Notes under the pieces: model-generated
The model's database searches: none
Seen by the model: the letters and a program-made list of their open reading frames with translations, nothing else
What the model was told of the DNA's origin: nothing
Made by a program: the position numbers and the translations under genes
From: Chloroflexota bacterium
GTDB taxonomy: Bacteria; Chloroflexota; Anaerolineae; Anaerolineales; Villigracilaceae
Direction of reading: 5' to 3'
Length of the DNA stretch: 64,000 nt
Assembly: GCA_016234535.1 (NCBI GenBank)
Contig: JACRBH010000168.1
Coordinates: 1-64,000, forward strand
Part shown: positions 16,026-22,981 of the stretch, piece by piece
Position numbering within the stretch: position 1 is the stretch's first letter
How the letters are laid out: each line of letters opens with the position of its first letter

Positions 16026-19000
16026 TCAAGCACTATGGACCCCCCAGACTTTTATCACTCCATCATCCCCTGCGGATAATAAATAGTGACCATCCTGTGA
16101 AAAGACAAGATAATTGATACGGCCTTTGTGTCCATCCATTGTTTTGACAATTTTCATAGTACTAATATCTATCAGAGTTATTGCTCCATCTTCAGTTCCT
16201 ACAGCTGCAATATCAGCACTAAGATTGAAAGCCAAGCTGGTTAATGTTTGCCCCTCGAAAGGCAAGTCCTTGACTACTTGACCAGTAGTTGTATCGACTA
16301 TTTGTAACAGAGATGGCTCGCTCCATCTATTTCTTATCAATCCAATCCATTGTTTGTCCAAACTTATTGCGTATTGAGGGTAATCTCTTCCAACTCCACC
16401 TTCAAAATCAAAGATATCCTCGGCTTTATCAAATTTAATTAGAGAAGGCGGCCATGCCTGTTCATGCCTTGAAACAACCAACCATTCACCATCAGAACTG
16501 ATGGCAGCCTTACGCGAATTATTTCCCTCCAAATGGCTGATCAAAGTTCCAAGTGAAAGATCATACATCCATACGCCCCCAGTTCCTAAAGTTACAAGGC
16601 GTTTGCCATCGGAGCTGAATACTGCGCCGTAAAATTGCTGTAATATCTGGCCTTCCCAGTAATATTCAACCCATGGGTCTTCTGCCTCTTCAGGTAGCGT
16701 TTTAAGAAAATTACCCGTGTTTGTATCATATAGTGAAACGCGATATGGACTATAAGCGGCTACAAGGTCGCCAGCAGGACTGACCGCAAGAATTCTGCCA
16801 GAGGTAACATATGTCGTTTGATTTAGACCGGCACCCTCTATATTAAATGTCCAAATAGTATTTTCTGCCCACGCAGAGATATTTCCATCTAGACGGGTTA
16901 TCAAACCCGAAATTGGGCCATTATGTGAGTGTGATTTTACAATTGGTTCCTGATTAGCCAAGTTCCAAACGATTATTTGACCGTCATGACTCATAGAAAC
17001 AAGTTGCGTTCCATCGGGTGCAAAAGACATTTCGGCAATCGTGCCACTATGCCCAATCAATTTTCCCAGCAAGCGCCCTAATTTTCGGTTATACAACCAA
17101 ACATCGTGTTCACTTGTTCCAACTGCAATAAGGCTGTTATCCTCATTGATTGCGACAGATGTAACGGTATTATCGTACAACGTCAAATTTCCATTAATAT
17201 GACCTTCATAGAGATCGATCTTATATGGGGAAAGACTGGGAGCAAGACTCCAGATCCACGCAGTTCCACCCGCAGCTCCAACAATATAATTGCCATCCGG
17301 ACTAAATGATATATCAGTAATCTCAGCTTCGGGTCCACCTAGGCCAGTTACAATTGCGCCAGTTTGCAAGTCCCAGACACGGATGGAATTATCTGACTGA
17401 ATTGCTGCAACCAAACGGCTGTCCGGGCTAAAGACTGGCCAATATGAATATTGTGAATCACTTCGCAATAACACCCCACTCTGACCCGTTTCCAAATTCA
17501 ATGTACTTAATCCTGAAATACCACTGGCAAAAACCATCCATTTTCCATCCGGACTAATGGCTGGTTGACCATTACCAGGTAAATCAGCTAACTTGGTTGA
17601 AACAGTCGCATCCCAAGCCTCTACCTTTCCCGACTTGTTGACCCCAGCGAATAACACACGCCCATCTTTGACTACTTGACTATTAGTGACCCAAATACTT
17701 TCAGATTCAAAGTGATTTACTTCCAGCAATGTTTTGGGGTCATATTGATAAACACCTTGAGAACTAGAAACAGTAATTGTATTGTCAACTGGTGACCAGA
17801 TCATTTGATCAACACTGCCTTTTCCAATGCGCGCTATGTGTTGTATCCTTGATGCATTCGCCGGTGTGATTGCATCCGGTTGAGAAGGGGGCACAGGAAA
17901 AGGAGTTACGATTTGCGTAGGTTGTGGTGTGGAAGTAGGGTAATTACCATCTGAGTACCATGGTGTTGGTGTAAGCGGCAAAGAAGGAGATACAAACCCG
18001 GATTGAAATGCTGCTTGTGAATATTTACCAATATCCCATAAACTAATCTTGCCATAGTCGGCAGTTGCCAACATCTCATCATCGGGGCTGAGTGCCATGT
18101 CGCCAATATCATAGGTTTCATCCGAAACGAAAACAAGTTGCCCAGTATCAGTTCGCCAGATATAAAGTTGACGATGATCTACAAGAGCTATAAGGAATTT
18201 TCCGTCCGCGCTGAAACGCATGGGCTCAACTTCGCGCACATGCGTGGGCAACTTAACCATTTTGCCATTGTCAAGATTCCAAATCTCGATCCAATAGTCG
18301 CTTTCATCATAATTGTTACGAGCAAATAAATGTCCATTTAATGCAATAGCGCTAAAAGCATTGGGATCGGCAGCAGGAAGATCTAATTTGTGAATTAACT
18401 TTCCAGTAACGGCATCCCAAATAGCAGCGCCACTGTTCCGATCCAATACACCATAAATAAACTTCCCATTTTGAGAGTAAGACACACTGGTTGGGAAAGC
18501 TACTGGTTGAATCTGCTCAAGGCTCATTTTCTTGCTGGCAGACTCTATATCCCACACTTCTATGGAAACATCATTTCCAAAAGCTAATTCTTTACCATTT
18601 GGCGAATAAGCTATTCCCTGTTCCCCGTATGCTCCTGTCCCAATTCCTGGCCCAAAGCCATTGCCACCCGCTGCGTAAAAAGCCATAACTTGCCCCGAAA
18701 GCAAAGCATCAGCAGAAATGGAAAGTTCTTCTGCGCCTGAGCGAAGATCCCACGAAGAAATACTTCCATCTGTTGTGACAATCCCCAGATGATTTCCATC
18801 GGGGCTGTACGTCATTCCAGCGAGCGACATTGCCCCTTCTTTATCGAAAAGGGTCAACGCTAATTCATGAGTTTGCAAATCCCATATTTGAATACTTCCA
18901 TGTCCAACAGCGATATTTTTTCCATCAGGGCTGAAAACAACCTTGGAACCGCCACCTGCCAGCAAATAACCCTCTCCGAGCATTTGTTCAGCTAACGGAT

Positions 19001-20021
19001 CGAGAGCAGGCCGGAGCGTAAAAGCCGTTTTACCTGATGCCAAATCAAAGGTGAATTCTGATTGGTTGGCAACCCTGATGATCAATTCTCTATTATCTGA
19101 TGAAAACTTCACGTTTTGCACGTCATCCAGAAAACCTGCTATTGTACGTTTTAGCTTTCCCGTGGCAGGATTCCATAACCGTACCATACCATCCAAGCTG
19201 GAAGAAGCCAATAAACTTCCATCAGAACTGAAATCCACGCTTGTTATTTTTGACGGTTGTTCCTTAATCTCAAATTTGATTACATGCTCTTTAAGATCCC
19301 AAATATATAAAATGTTATTCGTACTATCAGAATATCCAGCAGCAACTAAAGTCCCATCTGGACTTATTGCAGGGACCGTCAAAACATGATAGCGACTTTC
19401 ATAAAGCACTGGATAACAATCTCCATACATATCTCCATCCGGGCTCTCTTGTTTTTTAGTGAGATTCAGCTTGCAGATGCCATGATAAGGTCCTCCCGTT
19501 GTGCGATCAGCAGCTAGATAAAGAACAGATTGATTGTCGGGCGTGAAGACCGGCCCGTAGGCAGGACCATTTCCACCATAGCCGTGAGCAACGGTACGTT
19601 GACTTCCCAGATCAATCACATCGAAGCCAGAAAATCCAATAGTTAGGAACTGTCCATACGGGCTAAATGAAATACCGCCTGCATATCCATCATCGGAAAC
19701 TTTCATGGCTGAAATTTCGCTATGGTCACTAGCATCAAGCTGGCGTAAAGTATATCCATCATTCACAATGATGCTTGTGCCGTCTGGTGACCAGACAATC
19801 TCTGGCAAAGTACCTTTTCCCATTTCAGCCAGTTTGACCAATTGTGTATAAGGCGTGGCAGTAGGTGTTTGACTGGGAAAAGGTGTAGTAGATGCTGTAA
19901 GACTAAGAGTAGGTGTATCAGAAGGAAAAGGTGTCACGGGCCCACAAGATGCGGCTAATAAGATTAAGAAGGCCAGCACAATTATGATTTTGACAGGAGA
20001 AAGTTGCTTATTAATGAGCAT
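16026..20021 (-). CDS. Giant WD40-repeat lipoprotein with internally duplicated halves
   Basis: This 1331-aa exported protein has a signal peptide ending in the lipobox LAASC, then a Thr/Pro-rich stretch (about 30 residues) and two long WD40/beta-propeller arrays. Many blades carry SPDG and IWDLQT- or LWDIG-like turns. A Pro/Thr-rich linker near residues 675-720 separates the halves. Both halves open with the same kind of segment (MGKGTLPEIVWSPDG and IGKGSVDQMIWSPVD), so the gene probably arose by internal duplication. It should be a surface-anchored binding scaffold; partners are unknown. It is more AT-rich than its neighbours. It is a single gene, convergent with the ligase gene and divergent from the uup region. 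Confidence 0.88.
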   Translation of the reverse strand: MLINKQLSPVKIIIVLAFLILLAASCGPVTPFPSDTPTLSLTASTTPFPSQTPTATPYTQLVKLAEMGKGTLPEIVWSPDGTSIIVNDGYTLRQLDASDHSEISAMKVSDDGYAGGISFSPYGQFLTIGFSGFDVIDLGSQRTVAHGYGGNGPAYGPVFTPDNQSVLYLAADRTTGGPYHGICKLNLTKKQESPDGDMYGDCYPVLYESRYHVLTVPAISPDGTLVAAGYSDSTNNILYIWDLKEHVIKFEIKEQPSKITSVDFSSDGSLLASSSLDGMVRLWNPATGKLKRTIAGFLDDVQNVKFSSDNRELIIRVANQSEFTFDLASGKTAFTLRPALDPLAEQMLGEGYLLAGGGSKVVFSPDGKNIAVGHGSIQIWDLQTHELALTLFDKEGAMSLAGMTYSPDGNHLGIVTTDGSISSWDLRSGAEELSISADALLSGQVMAFYAAGGNGFGPGIGTGAYGEQGIAYSPNGKELAFGNDVSIEVWDIESASKKMSLEQIQPVAFPTSVSYSQNGKFIYGVLDRNSGAAIWDAVTGKLIHKLDLPAADPNAFSAIALNGHLFARNNYDESDYWIEIWNLDNGKMVKLPTHVREVEPMRFSADGKFLIALVDHRQLYIWRTDTGQLVFVSDETYDIGDMALSPDDEMLATADYGKISLWDIGKYSQAAFQSGFVSPSLPLTPTPWYSDGNYPTSTPQPTQIVTPFPVPPSQPDAITPANASRIQHIARIGKGSVDQMIWSPVDNTITVSSSQGVYQYDPKTLLEVNHFESESIWVTNSQVVKDGRVLFAGVNKSGKVEAWDATVSTKLADLPGNGQPAISPDGKWMVFASGISGLSTLNLETGQSGVLLRSDSQYSYWPVFSPDSRLVAAIQSDNSIRVWDLQTGAIVTGLGGPEAEITDISFSPDGNYIVGAAGGTAWIWSLAPSLSPYKIDLYEGHINGNLTLYDNTVTSVAINEDNSLIAVGTSEHDVWLYNRKLGRLLGKLIGHSGTIAEMSFAPDGTQLVSMSHDGQIIVWNLANQEPIVKSHSHNGPISGLITRLDGNISAWAENTIWTFNIEGAGLNQTTYVTSGRILAVSPAGDLVAAYSPYRVSLYDTNTGNFLKTLPEEAEDPWVEYYWEGQILQQFYGAVFSSDGKRLVTLGTGGVWMYDLSLGTLISHLEGNNSRKAAISSDGEWLVVSRHEQAWPPSLIKFDKAEDIFDFEGGVGRDYPQYAISLDKQWIGLIRNRWSEPSLLQIVDTTTGQVVKDLPFEGQTLTSLAFNLSADIAAVGTEDGAITLIDISTMKIVKTMDGHKGRINYLVFSQDGHYLLSAGDDGVIKVWGVHSA

Positions 20022-20120
20022 TTTAGAAATCCCATATCCTTATGCCAAAGAATTCAACGCTAACTCAATCATACTTCTTTTTAAATCAAATCTGGGTAAA
20101 TTTTACAATTTGTTCGTTCG

Positions 20121-20148
20121 GCGGTGGTCTCCTGACCACCGCTTTTTT
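20121..20148 (+). terminator. Orphan plus-strand terminator
   Basis: GCGGTGGTC-tcct-GACCACCGC is followed by TTTTTT, a textbook intrinsic terminator for the plus strand. No plus-strand gene ends just upstream, because the WD40 gene starts at 20021 and runs the other way. It may mark the original upstream neighbour of uup before rearrangement. Confidence 0.75.
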
Positions 20149-20162
20149 CATTCCTGATTATC

Positions 20163-20253
20163 CATTTTTCGTAGTATATTTTCCCCCTCAAAGGACATGG
20201 ATCATATATGGCATTAATCAGTTTACAGGACGTGAGTCTCGGCTTTGGCGGAC
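20163..20253 (+). repeat. Far copy of uup promoter plus first 46 coding bases
   Basis: The 46 bases from the ATG at 20208 to GGCGGAC at 20253 match the true uup start (20989-21034) with two mismatches. The upstream CATTTTTC-GTAGTATATT-TTCCCCC also matches 20963-20988. This copy keeps AAAGGA before the ATG, which the working copy lacks. It is one side of the duplication flanking the toxin-antitoxin module. Confidence 0.9.
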
Positions 20254-20273
20254 TGAAATTACAGTGCATTTAA
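20208..20273 (+). pseudogene. uup: Truncated uup start (remnant)
   Basis: The ATG at 20208 encodes MALISLQDVSLGFGG, identical to the Uup N-terminus, and then diverges to LKLQCI and a stop at 20271-20273. The divergent bases are the end of the minus-strand PIN gene, so the break lies at 20253/20254. It could still be translated to a 21-aa peptide from the retained Shine-Dalgarno, but it cannot be functional Uup. Confidence 0.85.
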
Positions 20274-20663
20274 CAAATCAATGAATTCTTTTGCGGTAAG
20301 TATGGGGATTTCCCTGAAAGAGCCAAGTTCGAGAACGTGATGATCCCCGCTGACAATAAAATTCACATTTCCTGCATCCGCCGCTTCGAGAAACTTGTTG
20401 TCTGTGGCATCGGCAACGATGACAAGAATTTCCTCCACTGGAGTGACAAATTCGGCATTTTGTAAAAGGTACTCGGTGGTGGTAAGAATTTCAATTTGCG
20501 GGATCTTGAATTTTGGGCGGTTGATCACATCCAGATATTCGCGGGCAATCTCTTCCGTGATGATCAGTTTGAATTTCCCCGCTCTCCATTCGTCAATGAT
20601 AACGCCCAATCTTCCGCCCAGAATCGCGGAAATAAAAATATTCGTATCCAGCACAACGCGCAT
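20259..20663 (-). CDS. PIN-domain ribonuclease toxin (COG1569-type)
   Basis: This 134-aa PIN protein is the likely toxin of a type II module. The first acidic residue is in VLDTNIFISA, further conserved acids lie in EEIAREYLDVI and ADATDNKFLEAADAG, and the terminal acidic position is in VSGDHHVLEL, so the metal site looks complete. Such enzymes cut RNA when freed from their antitoxin. Its start overlaps the antitoxin stop by one base (TAATG), as in typical coupled pairs. Its 3' end runs into the duplicated uup start. The substrate RNA is unknown. Confidence 0.9.
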   Translation of the reverse strand: MRVVLDTNIFISAILGGRLGVIIDEWRAGKFKLIITEEIAREYLDVINRPKFKIPQIEILTTTEYLLQNAEFVTPVEEILVIVADATDNKFLEAADAGNVNFIVSGDHHVLELGSFREIPILTAKEFIDLLNAL

Positions 20664-20896
20664 TATTTACCATCCCGCACAGCGCGGATCTCAGCCTCGA
20701 TATCTTCCTGAGTAATATTCATTTCCCCTGCCCGCGCACGGATGGATTTCAAGGCTTTATCAAAACGCTCGTCCAGTTCCTTTTGTTCGCTTGGAATGCT
20801 TAACTTTAAATAGCGAATGAACGCCAATACATCCACCAGGCGCGTCTCTGGCAGGGTGGAAATTTCCAGAAGTATGGTTTGTTCCAAATTGGTCAT
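20663..20896 (-). CDS. Antitoxin partner of the PIN toxin
   Basis: This 77-aa acidic, helical protein is encoded directly before the PIN toxin and overlaps it by one base. The N-terminal LLEISTLPETRLVDVLAFIRYL resembles the DUF2281/COG-type antitoxins that accompany COG1569 PIN toxins, and the C-terminal ITQEDIEAEIRAVR helix would wrap the toxin. GAGGTG lies six bases before the ATG. A TATAAT-like -10 (plus-strand 20916-20921) stands a little further upstream, suggesting its own promoter inside the inserted segment. The assignment rests on position, size and composition. Confidence 0.85.
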   Translation of the reverse strand: MTNLEQTILLEISTLPETRLVDVLAFIRYLKLSIPSEQKELDERFDKALKSIRARAGEMNITQEDIEAEIRAVRDGK

Positions 20897-20962
20897 GGTT
20901 CACCTCGTAGGCATAATTATACCTGTAAAGAAAACCCTCAAATTGAACACCATCACAAAACA

Positions 20963-21034
20963 CATTTTCATAGTATATTCTCCCCCCTATGGCATTAATC
21001 AGTTTACAAGACGTGAGTCTCGGCTTCGGCGGAC
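20963..21034 (+). repeat. Near copy of the duplicated uup start
   Basis: This copy is continuous with the full uup gene. It shares TAGTATATT and TCCCCC with the far copy but is 17 bases shorter between these and the ATG, and so has lost the AAAGGA ribosome site. The -10-like TATATT sits about 10 bases before the ATG, so the working mRNA may be leaderless. Confidence 0.88.
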
Positions 21035-22821
21035 CGCGCCTATTTGACGAGATCAACTTGCAGATCGAACAGGGCGAATGGGTCGGTCTGTTGGGACGCA
21101 ACGGCATGGGAAAGTCCACTTTGCTTAAGTTGGTCAATGGGGATATTTCGCCATTAAGCGGAACCATCGCCCGTCAGCAAAATTTGCGTGTGGCGTATTT
21201 ACCGCAGGAAGTCCCCGCGGGCGTTGAAGGCAAAGTATTTGACATCGTCGCGGGCGGACTCGACTCTCCCAAAAAAACAGATGAACATCACTGGCAGGGG
21301 CAGCTCCAAGTGGAGCAGGTCATCTCGCGCATGAATTTGGACGCGCACGCGGACACGCGCTTTGAAGTTCTGTCCGCTGGGATGAAGCGCCGCGTCATGC
21401 TGGCACGCGGACTGGTCAAGAAGCCCGATCTGCTTTTATTGGATGAACCCACCAATCACCTCGACATTGACTCGATCAACTGGCTCGAAGATTTTCTAAA
21501 GCGCTGGGGCGGCACGTTGTTATTCGTCACGCATGACCGCGTCTTTCTGCAAAAGCTAACCACCCGCATCATTGAATTGGATCGCGGTCACCTCTTCGAT
21601 TGGGATTGCAGTTACACCACCTTCCTCGAACGCAAGGAAGCCATGCTCACTGCCGAAGCGGAGCAGAATGTTCTCTTCGATAAAAAGCTGGCGCAGGAGG
21701 AAGTTTGGATCCGCAAAGGCATCGAAGCGCGCCGCACGCGTAACGAGGGACGCGTCCGCGCGCTGAAACGTTTGCGCGAGCAGCGGCTCGAACGGCGTGA
21801 ACGTCCAGGCAAAGTGAAAATGCAAATTCAAACCGAGAAGCGTTCGGGCAAACTCGTGATCGAAGCGGAGAATGTCAGCTATTCATTTGGAAGTCAGCCC
21901 ATCGTAAGTGATTTCACCACCACCATTCAACGCGGCGACAAGGTCGGCATCATCGGTCCGAACGGTTCGGGCAAAACAACTTTGCTGCGTTTACTGCTCA
22001 ATGAGTTAACTCCGCAAACTGGCAGCGTTGAATACGGCACGAATTTGGAGATCGCGTATTTCGATCAACTGCGCGCGCAGCTTGATGATTCAAAATCCAT
22101 TTTGGATAACGTCGGCCAGGGACGTGATACGGTCACGATCAATGGCCGCACGCGCAACCTGATGGGCTATCTCGAAGATTTTCTTTTCACGCGTGAGCGG
22201 GTCAACGCGCCCATCAGCGCGCTTTCAGGTGGCGAGCGCAATCGTCTGCTATTGGCACGGCTCTTTGCCCGTTCCGCGAATCTGCTCGTGCTGGATGAAC
22301 CCACCAACGATCTCGATGTGGAGACGCTGGAAATTCTCGAAGAACTTTTGCTTGAATACGATGGCACGCTTTTATTGGTCAGTCATGACCGCGCGTTTCT
22401 TAATAACATCGTCACCAGCACTCTTGCAATGGATGGAAATGGCAAAGTCACAGAAACTGTCGGTGGATATGATGAGTGGAAGCGGCAGGCTGATCTGCTC
22501 GACAAGCCCGCATCAGACTCACCGAAGCCTGCTGCAACACCCCAACAAGAATCAGCGCCGAAAGATTCGTCCGCTCCGCGCAAGTTGACATACAAGGAGC
22601 AGCGCGCGCTCGAAGCGCAACAGCGTGAACTCGCCGAACTCCCCCAGCGGATCGAATCCCTCGAAGCCGAAGTCCACGCCCTCAGCGCGGCAATGACCGA
22701 CGCATCCTTCTATCAACAAGACAGCGCCGAGATCACATCAAGTGTGGACAAATTAAATCAGCTACACGATGAACTTGCACAGGCATATCACAGGTGGGAA
22801 GAGTTGGAAAAACTTCCCTAA
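20989..22821 (+). CDS. uup: ABC-F ATPase, Uup type
   Basis: This 610-aa cytoplasmic ABC-F protein has two ATPase domains. Domain 1 has GRNGMGKST and LLLDEPTNHLDID; domain 2 has GPNGSGKTT, LSGGERNRL and LVLDEPTNDLDVE. The charged ABC-F linker (residues ~235-290) lies between them. The C-terminal coiled coil starting KLTYKEQRALEAQQ is the Uup-specific domain that binds DNA or ribosome. Uup-type factors act on translating ribosomes and affect transposon excision and replication in E. coli. The 5' end carries a toxin-antitoxin insertion with a duplicated start, and no Shine-Dalgarno precedes the remaining ATG. Confidence 0.93.
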   Translation: MALISLQDVSLGFGGPRLFDEINLQIEQGEWVGLLGRNGMGKSTLLKLVNGDISPLSGTIARQQNLRVAYLPQEVPAGVEGKVFDIVAGGLDSPKKTDEHHWQGQLQVEQVISRMNLDAHADTRFEVLSAGMKRRVMLARGLVKKPDLLLLDEPTNHLDIDSINWLEDFLKRWGGTLLFVTHDRVFLQKLTTRIIELDRGHLFDWDCSYTTFLERKEAMLTAEAEQNVLFDKKLAQEEVWIRKGIEARRTRNEGRVRALKRLREQRLERRERPGKVKMQIQTEKRSGKLVIEAENVSYSFGSQPIVSDFTTTIQRGDKVGIIGPNGSGKTTLLRLLLNELTPQTGSVEYGTNLEIAYFDQLRAQLDDSKSILDNVGQGRDTVTINGRTRNLMGYLEDFLFTRERVNAPISALSGGERNRLLLARLFARSANLLVLDEPTNDLDVETLEILEELLLEYDGTLLLVSHDRAFLNNIVTSTLAMDGNGKVTETVGGYDEWKRQADLLDKPASDSPKPAATPQQESAPKDSSAPRKLTYKEQRALEAQQRELAELPQRIESLEAEVHALSAAMTDASFYQQDSAEITSSVDKLNQLHDELAQAYHRWEELEKLP

Positions 22822-22916
22822 TGTCGTTGCGAGAAGGGCTTTAGCCCGACGAAGCAATCTCCACATAACAGGAGATTGCTTCGTCGCTCACTACCGTTCG
22901 CTCCTCGCAACGACAT
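22821..22916. repeat. Palindromic repeat, family R1 (copy d)
   Basis: It runs from ATGTCGTTGCGAGAAGGGC to CTCCTCGCAACGACAT, starting on the last base of the uup stop codon. Inner arms are GAAGCAATCTCC and GGAGATTGCTTC. Confidence 0.88.
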
Positions 22917-22930
22917 CAATTTACGAAATC

Positions 22931-22963
22931 AAAAAGGCGCCCCTGAAATCAGGAGCGCCTTTT
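22931..22963. terminator. Bidirectional terminator between uup and the SLH protein
   Basis: AAAAGGCGCcCCTGA and TCAGGaGCGCCTTTT form a hairpin with A- and T-runs on both sides. It serves the convergent uup and SLH genes. Confidence 0.88.
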
Positions 22964-22981
22964 GTTTAATTATTTTTTTCT

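Larger units (their letters stand above)
20254..20962 (-). mobile_element. Toxin-antitoxin insertion at the 5' end of uup (709 bp)
   Basis: The sequence between the two uup-start copies consists almost only of a minus-strand antitoxin-toxin pair and its promoter region. The PIN stop codon lies within 8 bases of the left junction. There is no transposase or integrase and there are no terminal inverted repeats that I can see. The layout fits insertion with a long target duplication of about 72-91 bp. Confidence 0.7.

Noticed and set aside
20042-20284. 80-aa plus-strand ORF before the uup remnant
   Set aside because: It runs through the terminator and the duplicated start in a different frame, with no ribosome site. 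Treated as chance.
20254-20962. Insertion sequence at uup
   Set aside because: No transposase, no terminal inverted repeats, and the duplication (about 70-90 bp) is far longer than IS target duplications.
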